This document shows positions 1 to 11,146 of a stretch of DNA of 64,000 nt, piece after piece. This stretch comes from Sialis fuliginosa (Eukaryota; Arthropoda; Insecta; Megaloptera; Sialidae). Under the pieces are notes generated by a model. The model was not told the DNA's origin, did not search any database, and saw nothing but the letters and a program-made list of their open reading frames with translations. The stretch covers positions 17,496,267 through 17,560,266 of the forward strand of contig OY540809.1 of the NCBI GenBank assembly GCA_961205875.1, written 5' to 3'. Each line of letters starts with the position of its first letter. Position 1 is the stretch's first letter. The position numbers and the translations under genes are program-made.

Positions 1-1042
1 CTTAACCTACAATGATTGGCCCATTTACAACTTCCCATCCCATTTTATATCTCAGTCTCAATCCGAAACTTTCTCTCACACACACATACATATACATATA
101 CACACACATATGTACATACACACACACACACATTTATACAAGAGCACGTAGAAGCTGTCAGAAAAGGACAACATCCAGCATGACATCAAATATATTATCA
201 TCAACGTTCTAAGAACATGTTTTATGCAAAAGTTATATAGAAAAACATGGATTATTCTTATTTGAAATAAAATACACTTATTTTTCCATTTAAGAAAAAA
301 TGTCAATTGCGAGTCGAGTCTCGCGCATTAATGTTTCGTATCATATAGTTTTCTAATGTATTCACAAACCTTACAAACTAGAATAATAGTAATTCCAGGT
401 ATACGTATATGGATAGTGGCGTACCTAGAGAAAAATCGATAGATAAAAGTCGAAAATTTTAATATGTTATTTATGGATTGCTCATATATTTTACTAACTT
501 AAAGAAAAATAATATTGGACGTATGGTTTTTGAAATAGAGTTTTTAATATGAGATAACTTACTAGAAGTGCTCATTTATTGAAATTCTACACAAAAATTC
601 TATACAGTGACGTTTTAAACACTGACTATTCGAAACTTCAACCCTTTTAAATACTATAAAAATTATAAAACACATACATTCACGTATAGTTTCAGAACCA
701 GGTTTATTCAAGTAATGAAAAACTAGATATACATGGCAGCCATGACAGCATGTTTGTAAAGACACGTGAAAAAAATCATCCGTAACAGTAATAGAGTGCA
801 ACTAACAGGCAAACAACGTGTGCGAGTGCAACAACTAGAGTCGGTGAGGCCATAGTATATATTCTATTAACGAATTTTTGTTTTACTTTTAATTATTAAC
901 AAAGTAAATAATTCCATTTAATGTACATGTGTTCTGCATATAAATTAAAAACAAAATTTTTCGAAATTAAATCTTTTTTTGCTGAAAAAAATACGAATAG
1001 TTCACAACTAATGGGGTGCTAAGCCAATAACCTAAAGTTAAA
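1..1042. other. AT-rich intronic sequence, no gene seen
   Basis: This lies inside the presumed Lkr intron that follows the exon at 4602-4750. I see no exon for TM4-TM7 on the minus strand here. The only clear structure is an imperfect CA/TA microsatellite at about 77-134. Confidence 0.5.
77..134. repeat. CA/TA microsatellite
   Basis: Alternating CA and TA dinucleotides run through this stretch (cacacaca and tatacata blocks). The short translations seen on both strands here are products of the repeat. Confidence 0.85.
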
Positions 1043-1044
1043 TA

Positions 1045-1598
1045 CAGTAAGGTCTTTTTTACGCGTATTTTTTTAGGCGGATTTGAAGTTACGCGGTGCG
1101 ATTTTTCATACAAATTCAGAGATTCCCCGTTTCGTCGAGTGGGATATCAAATGAAAACTAACAATTCAAGAAATTTAAATATGTAAAAGTTTTGTTATAA
1201 AAAATTTCTTTTAACAAGATTTCGCATCAGTTCACAAACGATGCCGAGTTGTATTTTCAGATATAGTTACGATAATTCTGATGAAAAAATATGTTGCTAC
1301 TTTTCAATAAAATTAAATAAATAAAATTGAAAAACAAACTTATTTTTAGTTTTATCTCAATTTCTTTCAAATTTTAAAACTAATTTTTTTTTTTTGTAAG
1401 CATTATTTTCAGTTTTTTTTTTACTTATGAGATTTTCAGTTTGTGTATTTTAATTGATTGATTTAGTTTAACGCGGTTTTAGAAAATTATAGAACGTATC
1501 TCTAATTTATAATGTAAGCAATATCTTTTTTATGCTATTTTTTATATGCGGTTTACTGTGGAACGTGACGTACATACCGCGTAAAAAAGACGCTACTG
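1045..1598. mobile_element. Tc1/mariner-type MITE, TA-flanked
   Basis: The left end starts CAGTAAGGTCTTTTTTACGC and the right end is the inverse of CAGTAGCGTCTTTTTTACGC. Both ends are flanked by TA, the target duplication typical of the Tc1/mariner superfamily. The 554-bp interior is AT-rich with no transposase frame, so this is a non-autonomous element. Confidence 0.8.
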
Positions 1599-1708
1599 TA
1601 ATATATATTAACAAATTCGAGAGGGGTCTAACCCCTACCCCCCCCCCCCCCAGTGATGGATTTATTTTATAATAAGGCACACTAGGCACCGGTTTAGGGC
1701 ATCACCAC
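1599..1708. other. Spacer with a 14-C run
   Basis: Short sequence between two elements. A run of 14 C lies at 1638-1651. The 8-bp left target duplication ATCACCAC (1701-1708) of the next element closes the stretch. Confidence 0.6.
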
Positions 1709-2902
1709 TAGAGTTTGCAATCCCGCAATGCGGGATCCCGCACGTTTTGGAGATCTGCGGATCCCGCACTAAACGGATCCCGCACTAAAAGTGCGGGATC
1801 CGCGCGGAATTTTTGAACATTGAATTTGTAGGTCGCGTGCGTTTTGAATACTTTTAAAGCGTAAATATGAATAAAAAAAGGTAAAAATTTTGAAAAAAAA
1901 AATTAAGGTTGAGATGACTGAATATGAAACTAGTGAAGTAAATTATATCTCTTGTTCACGATTTGTTAAGTGGTTACACTGAGTACGACTCAGGCGACGA
2001 AAGAAGCTCGAACAGCCCCCAGATTACAAAAAAAAAAACATAAAAAATACAAAATACAAAAATTTAGAAGAAGAATAGCAGATTAAATAAAAGTTAACCA
2101 CAAAAATTTAATACACAAAATTCGATCCACACGATATTTTTTTAACAACCGTAAATAATGATATTTAGTGGTTTAGTTTTACGTGACATACCGTATATAC
2201 TAGGGTGTTTTTTTATTTATTTTTATTTTTATTTTTTCGGTCCCCCTAGCCTATGTTTTAGCTTTGGATCAAAAGTTAATTGTCCCAAAAATTTCAGACT
2301 GTGGACGGCGCAAACCGAGTCATTTTCCCATTTGATTAACATGGGAAAAATTACTTTTTTACTTATGCGTGAATATCTCGTTGAAAAATTTATTTATTTT
2401 AATTTCTTACAGCAACATATCATAGAGAATTAAATTTCTTACAAAAAAGATCCCAAGTACTCAAATCATAGATCGAATATTTTTAAAGATATGTTCGTTT
2501 AAACATTATCATAAAAAGTAAAATCCAATTTTTATGATAATTTTTAAACAAACATTTCTTAAAATTTATTGGATTTATGAATTGAGCACTTAATTCTCTA
2601 CAAAATATTCCCTTGAGAAATTTTCAAAAAAAATTGTTTTCAACGAGATATTCACGCGTAAGTAAAAAAGTAATTTTTCCCATGGTAATCAAATGGGAAA
2701 AAGACTCGGTTTGCACCATTCACAGGATTGACCTATGAGTTTGAAATTTTGGGACAATTAACTTTTTTGTTTGTTAACTAAATAATAGTAACTTTAAGTA
2801 TGAATAACAAAATTTTTGGAAAAACTGCGGGATCCCGCGGGATTTGAGATTTTCCCGCAAAATTCCCGCGGGAAAAAAAAGTCTGTGGGATTGCAAACCC
2901 TA
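1709..2902. mobile_element. Non-autonomous hAT element with 8-bp TSD ATCACCAC
   Basis: The ends are TAGAGTTTGCAATCC and the inverse of TAGGGTTTGCAATCC, flanked by a perfect 8-bp duplication ATCACCAC at 1701-1708 and 2903-2910. That is the hAT signature. Both subterminal zones are arrays of the palindromic word GCGGGATCCCGC and variants. There is no transposase frame. A foldback element (2270-2767) sits inside. A second copy, left part only, lies at 20951-21376 and lacks the foldback. Confidence 0.88.
2270..2767. mobile_element. Foldback (long inverted repeat) element, copy 1
   Basis: The arms at about 2270-2510 and 2530-2767 are near-complete reverse complements. Both contain the landmark block around GGCGCAAACCGAG and the block CCCATTTGATTAACATGGG. 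The element lies inside the hAT element 1709-2902. Copy 2 is at 5450-6800. Confidence 0.8.
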
Positions 2903-2910
2903 ATCACCAC

Positions 2911-3623
2911 AGAGGGGGCACCACAAAAATAGTCAGAACTATTTCGGTTATTAGATTTCTGATTAAAAATTATTTGTTTGCACAGGAATTATAGCATTTA
3001 TGACCACTTCATTATAGTATCAGTACTTTTTAAATGATAAAAAATATAATAAAAATGTATTGCAATATTTGCAAATCGAGGTGAAAACAATATTTTCTAT
3101 TATTTGAAATGTTATTATCAATAATAATAATAAATATCTATAGTATTGATTCTATTTATGGGATTATTAACATAAAATGATTATTTTAATATCCTTGACC
3201 ACTCATTACAGTTTGTCGGTATGTTTGCGGGACATCCTGTATACATGATTCCATCTATCCTTTGGAAGTGAATATATCCAACACTAAATTGAGCAAAACT
3301 AGGGCACCGTTCACTATAAAACCCTAGGGCACCAAAAAGTTCAATACGGCGCTGTCTCACCCCTTGAGTGCGCCACTGTATATGGATGATAATAAAAACA
3401 GTTACCTATATACATATTATATTGATATAATAACTGAAATAAGTCGGTCCTATAACAATGCCACCTTTCTGGTCAAATAAACCTTAATCACAATAGGAGG
3501 ATTAATAGTTAGAGTAAATATCTACCAATGTGTATATAGCTTGTCACAATAATATGTGTTGGTTAAAGTCTAAAGTTTCGTTGACATTGTTAACATATAA
3601 ACATATCCTAACGATAGGGGACC
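2911..3623. other. AT-rich sequence without a recognised gene
   Basis: I see no exon. The right part holds scattered repeat-like text but no boundaries I can fix. Confidence 0.4.
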
Positions 3624-4055
3624 CATCCATAAATTACGCCACACAAATTTCATGGTTTTTGACCCCCCCCCCCCCCCATGGCCTTGTTACAAGTTGTCAT
3701 ATTTGTGTGACCTTCCCCCATGTTATGACGTCATACAAATTTTGAAACAATAAATCAAAATCAACGAAAAAAAAAGAAATTGTGTTTTTTTTCATTGCTG
3801 TTAATATTATCTTTTTTTATGGAATCTTTTGCACGTTTGAAATTTTCCCAGTAACTCTTCACAGGTCTCTAGTTACTAACAACATATTAATTTTTCATTA
3901 CATTTTTGTTCTTAAAATTCATATAAAATTCATTATTTTGATTTTTTAGATGTGTTGTCATGAAGCTTGTGACTCCCCCTCCTCCCTTATGACACACGTC
4001 ACACTTTGTAGACTCTCCACCCTCAACCCCTTAACGTGTGACGTAATTTATGGAT
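3624..4055. mobile_element. TIR element with inner poly-C run
   Basis: The left end reads CATCCATAAATTACG. The right end is its inverse (CGTAATTTATGGATG). A CACAC/GTGTG block sits next to each. Inside are a 15-C run (3663-3677) and C-rich text near 3975-4030. I find no clear target duplication, so I do not assign a superfamily. Confidence 0.6.
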
Positions 4056-4601
4056 GAAAGATGAAAATCTGTAGTCTTTTAGTTTAATAATAAAAAAGAA
4101 CTTGTGATATAGAAATATCGATTTATTTTTAACTAAAAAAGGTTTTTCAAACTAACAATTGACAGCTCATCCGTTAGAGACATATTATATTAGACACATA
4201 TAGACAAATCAATTAAGAAAAATGCCAGATTAATATTGTCTAATAAAATTGTATAGAAACTAAATGAATAACCAATGACAATTCATCTAAATACTTAATC
4301 AGTGTTTATTAAAATTGATCAATAATTGATTAATTTAACACGAGGAAGCACTTGACAGGTGTTTTTGTTTTCTAAATATCTCCAGAACGATGCATATTAC
4401 GTGTGAATATTAAACATAATCTTTTCTGTAGAGCATTAAAAAAGGTCATTACAACAAAGATATATCATTTGCATAATTTAGCACAAGATGGTTGTGCCAT
4501 ATTTTTTATGTAAATTTCAGATGATGTCGTAGTAGAAAAGCATTATAGTAATTTATGTTCAAGTTGCTTTTGGGTGAAAGCAATCAATATTTTATAAATA
4601 C
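4056..4601. other. Intronic sequence following the Lkr exon, with a degraded dispersed repeat
   Basis: On the minus strand this is intron after the donor at 4601-4600. At about 4300-4370 there is a degraded copy of the family whose end includes GAGGAAGCACT and a T-run. Better copies are at 17200-17513, 29640-30125, 34315-34672 and 43190-43450. Confidence 0.5.
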
Positions 4602-4750
4602 CTTAATGGCGTGAGTATAGCACGATGCCTGTCCACTGCAATGGCCGCAAGTGTGAACACGCTCACGTTAACGGTAAGCACCTGCACGAACGGACAGAAT
4701 GGACACATGAAGTACGGGAGGTTCCATCTCTGAAGCAAGGCGGCCTGGAA
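4602..4750 (-). CDS. Leucokinin (kinin) receptor, exon with TM3 and DRH motif
   Basis: This internal exon of a class A neuropeptide GPCR encodes the end of TM2, extracellular loop 1, TM3 and the start of intracellular loop 2. It begins FQAALLQRWNLPYF and continues with CPFCPFVQ, NVSVFTL and DRHRAILTPLR. The kinin-receptor family has nearly this text in the same order, with DRH instead of the usual DRY. The Cys in the YFMCPF block is the expected TM3 partner of the loop-2 disulfide. The acceptor is TTTTGATACAG before 4750 and the donor is AAG|GTATTT at 4602/4601. The exon is 149 bp, enters in phase 0 and leaves after two bases of an Arg codon (AG). Together with the exon at 9367-9572 it reads IPFQ-FQAALLQ without a gap. 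A MITE ends only 37 bp upstream of the acceptor. The next exon (TM4 on) is not seen and probably lies left of position 1. Confidence 0.9.
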
Positions 4751-4787
4751 CTGTATCAAAATTGCCATTCTCAAATTATTTTATATA

Positions 4788-5167
4788 CAGTGTATTCCAA
4801 GTTGATTAAGACATAGGAAATTTAACATGGAGACAATTATAAATGTTGTAGTAACCTTTGGTCAAATTTGACGATATGTGAGTGGTGCATTTTGAAATGC
4901 CGCCTCGAAACTAACTGATCAATTTTAAATTAATCAACAGTATTTTGTTCTCAACTTTAATTTCATTAATTTAAGCATCCTAGATAAAATTATAATAATA
5001 TTTTTTGGCAGATAAAAATTTGAAAACAAAATATTAATTACAAATTTTGTGGCGGCATTTCAAAATACACCAATCACACATCGTTAAATTTGACCAAAGG
5101 TTACTACAACACTTCTAATTGCCCCCATGTTAAATTTCCTATGTCTTAATCAACTTGGAATACACTG
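4788..5167. mobile_element. TA-flanked foldback MITE next to the Lkr splice acceptor
   Basis: The ends are CAGTGTATTCCAAGTTGATT and its inverse, flanked by TATA on both sides. The arms of about 130 bp match almost base for base around the blocks with AACCTTTGGTCAAAT and CATTTCAAAAT. This is a mariner-type non-autonomous element. A truncated relative lies at about 58218-58280. Its left boundary is 37 bp from the exon at 4602-4750, so it lies close to the expected branch-point region of that intron. Confidence 0.82.
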
Positions 5168-5449
5168 TATATAAAAATGTATGTTCGTTTGTATGAGGCT
5201 TATATGTAGACTCGGGAATTACTGAAGCGATTTGGCTATTAATATTTTATGAAAACCTAAGATTTAACATCAAAAGACTAAAAAAATATTTATCAAGTCG
5301 TGTTTTGTTTTCATGATATCAGAGCATACAACTGTCATTTATATAAAAACACAGTAGCCATTGAATAAAAAATTCTATAATTTACGGTTTCAGTATTTAA
5401 TAATTTAGGTCACTATGATCACGCCTCTTTCAGATCTAGAGAAAATTTT
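5168..5449. other. AT-rich intron sequence
   Basis: No gene or bounded element is recognised. Confidence 0.4.
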
Positions 5450-6800
5450 CTCAAAATTTCAGATCTGTAGATCAAACATGTGAGCGGCGCAGAGCCGTAA
5501 CTACCACCGGGGCAGCCCCCGAGCCTAGAAGGGGGGGGGGGGAGGAAGATATTTTTTACGAAATCGGATTAAAAAAGTTTTGAGTTAAACTCATTTTGAT
5601 TCAACACGGAAAAAAAATTTCAAAAACAAAAACTAAAAAAAAAATTGTTTAATACATTTATAGAATTATCTATAGCGCCATAGCCTGTGCTATGGCGCTA
5701 AAGTGCATAAAATATTTACAAAAAAAAGAATGTCCCTTTGTTACTTACAAGATATCAACGAGTCAATTTTTATTTTTAAATGTCTTTTAGCCGTTTTCAT
5801 TTGGAACTTGTCACACTTACATATTTATAATCATAAGGAATATATTTCCCCAACATTTTATTAAAATCGATTTTATTGGTCGTTGTAAATAGGTTCTATA
5901 ATAAATTTTTTTTTTAATTTAGTTTTATTAGGAAATTCATAACATGAATTTTAAAATGATTTTTTTTTATTTTTGCAATCCGGTCAATAGAAGATATTTT
6001 TAAAAAATCGTACACGAAAAACCATAAAAATGGTCGGTTTTTCAACAAGGTACAAAAAATTTCGCTAATATGACTGCACTATAAATTATGTTTTATGCAG
6101 CTCGATATTGGAAATTATTGTTTGTTTTTTTCAAAAAATTTATTTACTGGTGTAGTTTTCATTATTAACAAAAAATATTAATATTTAAAATTTGAAAGCG
6201 TTCACATTTTTATTGAAAAACTTATTTTTTCGAAAATAGTCACATACTTAAAAATTGTCCAAAAAAATTTATAAGAGGGGCCCCTCAATCACCTGCTGCC
6301 CCGGGGTCCCCGAGTCTCTAGTTACGGCCCTGGAGCGGCGCAAACCGAGTTTTTTTTCCCATTTGATTAACATGGGGAAAATGACTTTTTTACTTACGCG
6401 TAAATAGCTCGTTAAAAAATATTATTTTTTAATTTCTCACAGCAACATTTTGTAGAGAATTAAATTTCCTACAAAAAAACTCAGGATGCTCAATTCATAG
6501 GTCCAGTATTTTTAAAGATATGTTCGTTTAAACATTACCATAAAAATCGGATTTTGGAAAATTTACAATTTTATGACAATGTTTAAACGAACATACTTTA
6601 AAAATACTGAATCTATGAATTGACCACCCAGGATTTTTTGTAGGAAATTTAATTCTCTACAATGTATTGCTGTGAGAAATCAAAAAAAAAAATTTTTTTC
6701 AACGAGCTATTCACTCGTAAGTAAAAAAGTGAGTTTTCCCATGTTAATCAATTGGGAAAAATATTCTGTTAGCGCCGTTCACAGGTTTGACCTACATAGA
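5450..6800. mobile_element. Foldback element copy 2, split by a hAT insertion
   Basis: This is the same family as 2270-2767. The left tip (about 5450-5489) is separated from the rest (6333-6800) by the hAT element 5490-6332. Across the join, GAGCGGCG|CAAACCGAG matches the uninterrupted copy (GGACGGCGCAAACCGAG). The right arm carries the inverse block around CGCCGTTCACAGG. Confidence 0.78.
5490..6332. mobile_element. Non-autonomous hAT element with TSD GAGCGGCG
   Basis: The left end is CAGAGCCGTAACTACC and the right end is CTAGTTACGGCCCTG, with a perfect 8-bp duplication GAGCGGCG at 5482-5489 and 6333-6340. GC-rich subterminal blocks (GGGGCAGCCCCCGAGCC and its counterpart) and a 12-G run (5531-5542) flank an AT-rich core with no transposase frame. 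A 101-bp relative lies at 44585-44685. Confidence 0.88.
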
Positions 6801-7292
6801 AAAAAAACACCTTATACTATTTATATTATAATTTTTCAGACACAAGTAATATGTTTAATGCATTTATTTAAAACAACATCATTTCTAACTTATACTTTAA
6901 AAAAGCATTTTAATAAACAAACCAGAGCAAAAGACCGTTATCAAAAGACTTGACAGAGGATTATCTAGAATAGCAGAGCAGGCTGACGTGTTAAATACGT
7001 TCTTATATCTGTCCACTAACAGGTCAAGCTGCTGCTGCCAAAAATAATAGATAAAAGGCTTAGACAATTAATGATATATAACTCATAACACGTTAACTAA
7101 CATTGTTACAAGTGTGCACCGCTAAAGCGTGCTCCGTAAAGTCAATAAATTTTGATTTATTTGATCATTAGAATTTTTGATGTATTGTAAAGTGTAGTTA
7201 AGGTTTTTAATTAATTTATTGGGTCGTTAGATTCATTTTGATGTTTTACAAGTTTTAGTCATTTTTCAAGGCGTACTTGGTTAAGTTATAAT
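6801..7292. other. AT-rich sequence, nothing recognised
   Basis: No exon or repeat boundary is visible. The last 8 bases are the target duplication of the next element. Confidence 0.4.
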
Positions 7293-7806
7293 TAGAGATT
7301 GGAAAAATAGTTTTTCAACTATTGTGAAAAATGTAACTATTGTAATTTTTATTACATATCTCCATCGATTTCAGAAAACTGGTTTGATTGAACCCAATTT
7401 AAAATCAACTATTTGCTACTATTTTACCTTTCTAACTATTTTTAAACTATTTGCCTTTTTTTTATCCAACGTTAAAAATTTGGTTATTATACAGATATTT
7501 TTATAGATATTTATGTTGAGTTTATACATATTTATTTGTTTTTCCCTTTTTTTTAGCTTCTAAAATCTATCTAGAATCGACCATAACATGTTTTCCTCAA
7601 AAATTTCAGATTTGACACTTTTTACTAATACGTTAATTTCACTAATTATTGATTAAATCGAAAAAAAATTTAGTATTGTAAAAAAATTTGTAACTATTTC
7701 ACAACTATTTTGATTAAAAAAACTATTTGCCAACTATTTTACAGAAAAAAAATCAACTATATAGTAACTATTTCATTTAAAATAACAACTATTTTTCCAA
7801 TCTCTA
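7293..7806. mobile_element. hAT MITE with TSD GTTATAAT
   Basis: The ends are TAGAGATTGGAAAAATAGTT and its inverse, flanked by a perfect 8-bp duplication GTTATAAT (7285-7292, 7807-7814). The subterminal zones repeat the word AACTATTTT or its inverse many times. There is no transposase frame. Confidence 0.88.
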
Positions 7807-7814
7807 GTTATAAT

Positions 7815-8521
7815 TAATGTGATCTGAGATTATAAAAGTAAATTTTTCTTAAAATTTTTCAATTGTAATCTTATTAAATTTTTTTACAGTGTTGTATGTA
7901 AAAATAAGATCTATTGATAAAATCGATAAAAAAAGATGTTGTCATTAAAAAAATAGAATTGGATGCCATAACAACGTAACTGATAGCACCAATTTTTTTA
8001 AGATTAGCATTACATAGGAAATAATTTCTCTAAAAACTTTTAAATAAATATTTTTTTAATAATTCCATATTTTTTACTCAACCTGTATTAATATAATTAT
8101 ATATAATATTCTAGATTAATTTTCTTCCTATACAGCATGCGTCGATGTATTTATTAAAAAATATATATTAATGTTTTATGGTAGGTAAACATATTTATCT
8201 TTTATGTATAAAAAGCAATTACTCTGAAACACGATACGTACAAAACAAAATATAATATAAGAAATACGAAAAATACATATATTAAAACAGAGAACGTTTT
8301 TATTGATAAGAGTCCAAATTATTTAATAAACTCCCAAAAACGTTTCAAATAAACTTGTAAAACCATTCAAATTAAATTAAAATTTAAAATATTGATGTAA
8401 GATACACTTTTTTTATATTTTTTTGTTTCGAATTAATCGGTCAATGCAAAAATTTCGGTTACATATTTTTTATGAACATGTTATTTGTTTCTTATAAATT
8501 TTATTTTAATATCCAACAATA
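7815..8521. other. AT-rich sequence, nothing recognised
   Basis: No gene, RNA or bounded repeat is seen. Confidence 0.4.
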
Positions 8522-9238
8522 AGGTAAGTGGGGAAAGTAGGTGATATATTTAACAGGGAAGAATATTCTCGTCGTCGGAACTAACGTCGACGTTTGCATG
8601 TAGTAAAACAGTTTTTAAACTTAAAACTCATTTTTACCGAAAACACGTTTTTAATAACTGCGAAAAACACATGCTGGTCATTTTCCATCCGATCGACTTG
8701 AAATTTTAACTGTAACTTCTTTTTTTTTACATCGAAGTACACACGATGTTTACAATTGATTAAAAATTACGGTTTTTATAAACAATTTAAGGTCGTTTTT
8801 TTCGACAAAAACGCGATTTTTTGTTCAAATCGTGTGTACTTCAATTGGAAAACTCATGTAAATAACGAGATTTTGGTTTGTTTATTCTGGATGTTGATCC
8901 ATGGAAATTCTGTTTTCCGCAATGGAGCAAATAACAAAAAAGATGCACTCAATGTAGCAACGCTAAAGTCACCATTTTGTTTCATATTTCATTTAAAAAA
9001 ATTTTATATGTTTTGAGGCATGTAAAAAAACCCTCCGAATTTCATTTAATTGATTTTTTTACTATTTAAAAATAAATCCTAAAAAAAGTTTCATTTTGCA
9101 AAGTGACGATTACATGTAACCCCTTAAATGATATAAAAACTTCAATACCCATCCAATGCAACAAGCACGAACTAAATATAATTAATAATGGCGCCAGAAT
9201 TTAAAATATCCCATTGTGCCCCGCGTCCCAATGTACCC
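8522..9238. mobile_element. Probable TIR element (GGTAAGTGGGG family)
   Basis: The left side begins GGTAAGTGGGGAAAGTAGG. The right side is the inverse of GGTACATTGGGACGCGGGGC. The likeness is partial and I find no target duplication. A right end of the same kind occurs at about 35370-35395 (CCCCACTTACC). Confidence 0.45.
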
Positions 9239-9366
9239 ATCACCACTATATCGTTATCATAAAATTATATTCATTATAGCAAATTAATTTGTGTGCATAG
9301 CTTATATTAATTTTATATCAAAACATTTTGTCATACATATGTATTTGTAATAAATTCGCTTCTTAC

Positions 9367-9572
9367 CTGAAATGGAATAGCGAACATTCCAATGACAATA
9401 TCGGCGAGCGCAAGATTGGCAATGAAATAATTTGTCACATTTTGCATTCGACGAGATGTTGTTACAATCCATATCACTAAACTGTTGCCTACTACAGCCA
9501 AAAACGAAATAGAACCATAGAATACCGAAAGTAGAACGATCAGACCTGTTGGGACATCGTACAAATCGGAAA
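9367..9572 (-). CDS. Leucokinin (kinin) receptor, TM1-TM2 exon
   Basis: This exon encodes the juxtamembrane N-terminus, TM1, intracellular loop 1 and most of TM2. It carries the DVPTG block, TM1 with GNSLVIW (the conserved Asn of TM1), loop 1 (TTSRRMQNVTNYF) and TM2 with NLALAD (the conserved Asp of TM2), and ends AIPFQ. The acceptor is TTATTTTACAG before 9572 and the donor is CAG|GTAAGA at 9367/9366. The 206 bp are 2 bases that complete a codon, then 68 codons, ending in phase 0 and matching the phase-0 exon at 4602-4750. The open frame runs a little past both splice sites, which is only readthrough into intron. The order and residues fit insect kinin receptors (Gq-coupled, diuresis and gut control) better than tachykinin or RYamide receptors. 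The intron to the next exon is about 4.6 kb. Confidence 0.9.
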
Positions 9573-10186
9573 CTGTAAAATAACAGATACATAAAAACAA
9601 ATTAATCTCTAAATATAAAAACATAACCTATACTAGATGTTACTTAAACTAAAAATACACACCTTAACAGTTCCAGACTGGAACTGATAGGCTCCTGTTG
9701 AGGACTTCTTGTGAAGTCGGAACACGTATCGAGTGATATTGTTTTATTGTGGTTAAGGTGTATATTTTTATTTTAAGTGACTAAGAAACCACAGTTTCTC
9801 CGTTTTTCCAGTAGTACCTATACTAGAGGTTCACAAGATTATTTTCAACAGGGGATCTATGATATTATTTATAAAATATTAGCGTATTGGACCCAGTATT
9901 ACCCAGGGATATAAATTTAATCTATAATAAATCTATTCAACATTGTTTTTACTTATCGCTAACTACACGAAGAAAAATGGAGTCTATTTTTTATTAAAAA
10001 TTACACTTTTCTATTCAATACTTGAATTTTTATTAAAAGACAATACAATAAAAAACTACGATTGTGTAAAATTAATTATATTAATAGTATATTTTTTATT
10101 TGTATAACAAATTAAACTATACCAATAATATGCACGCAAAAATTACTATTCATATTGTAATTTTAGTGACACGTGTCCTAGCAATG
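9573..10186. other. Start of the 17.5 kb Lkr intron, with dispersed repeats
   Basis: At about 9680-9770 there is a copy of a dispersed repeat with the core GACTTCTTGTGAAGTC next to CACGT. Related copies lie at 15115-15200 (inverted) and 25795-25880. At 9915-9965 a block matches 43690-43740. No exon is seen. Confidence 0.5.
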
Positions 10187-10219
10187 TATATATATAAACG
10201 CAAGTTAACTCTCGTCAGT
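10187..10219 (+). promoter_or_regulatory. Orphan TATA box plus arthropod initiator
   Basis: TATATATATAAA at 10187-10198 is followed by TCAGT at 10215-10219. With the A at 10217 as +1, the TATA run starts at -30, the classical spacing. A palindromic E-box (CACGTG, within GACACGTGTC) is at 10170-10175. TCAGT is the arthropod Inr consensus. I infer a plus-strand TATA promoter, opposite to Lkr. Confidence 0.5.
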
Positions 10220-10275
10220 ACTGTGTTTTCAGTTTGCTTTTATATGTAGAAGACCTTAGAAAACCCAAGCAAACG
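10217..10275 (+). other. Putative first non-coding exon with splice donor
   Basis: From the initiator, 59 bases run to a strong donor CAAACG|GTAAGT at 10275/10276. The only ATG (near 10244) is followed at once by TAG, so the exon would be 5' UTR. I could not find a matching downstream coding exon on the plus strand. It may belong to a gene I cannot see, a long non-coding RNA, or be chance. Confidence 0.4.
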
Positions 10276-10353
10276 GTAAGTTCTAATATATTTAAAATTT
10301 ATGTTAAAGTATACATGTATTTAGTTATATTATAGAAGCAGTGAGGAGGGAGG

Positions 10354-10373
10354 GTGTGTGTGTGTGTGTGTGT
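10354..10373. repeat. (GT)10 microsatellite
   Basis: Perfect GT repeat, followed by an AGAGAG stretch. Confidence 0.95.
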
Positions 10374-10566
10374 AAGAGAGAGATGTGTCTATACTGTCCA
10401 TACTTGTCTCAACAAATGTTTTATATTTTATACAATACAACATTTAATTTTTACGATGCGTTATAGTAAAATTTTAGCAGATTTTTTAAAATCTATATTA
10501 TCATTAATACGGAAGAATTACAAAACTGTCTCCCATTTTAAGAATATTGAGTCAAATAGTACCTAA

Positions 10567-11146
10567 TAAGGTACTGGCACGAGTCTTGGATAGGACCCCA
10601 GTATTGGGTATTTTTTAAATAAATGTACTGAATTAGAAATATTTGTTGATATTTAATTACTACCATTTTTGAATATTAATCTATATACATTTATCTGTCT
10701 TACAGCGTGATTTGATGACAATCGGTCAATAAGTGTCAAAATGGTGGACATTTAAACTAATTATTATTATAATTTATTTATTAATTATTATATTACCATA
10801 GCAACTGATTTACATTGTTTCAAATGTGACGATTCTTTCTTTTCTATCTTTTGTGTCGTAGTACTTATCATTTTGTAATCATTAGCAAGTGTCCATCACT
10901 GGGTGCTCATTAATGGTTTTACTTTATTCATTACTGGAGAAAAAACATAAACAAAATAAAAGGTTATAATTAAAAAAACAAACTATATTTGCGAACATTG
11001 GTAATTAAATTGACTAAATAATATAATATAATATAAAAATGTTTTATTAGTAATATGAGTTCATGAGAATTACAAAAAAGTAGCCCGTCATCACAAAAAC
11101 AGTAAACCTTGCTCTTATAGCGGCCATAACTGGTGTCAGTACCTTA
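10567..11146. mobile_element. TIR MITE, family TAAGGTACTG, copy 1
   Basis: The ends are TAAGGTACTGGCACGAGTCT and the inverse of TAAGGTACTGACACCAGTTA. The 580-bp interior has no frame and matches 31096-31644 closely over its whole length. A reversed, more degraded copy is at about 24150-24602. Confidence 0.85.

Noticed and set aside
1-4601. A TM4-TM7 exon of the kinin receptor
   Set aside because: I looked on the minus strand for the next exon and found no segment with GPCR-like residues and splice sites. It is probably outside the window.
4625-4816. Plus-strand frame opposite the Lkr exon
   Set aside because: It is antisense to a well-supported GPCR exon.
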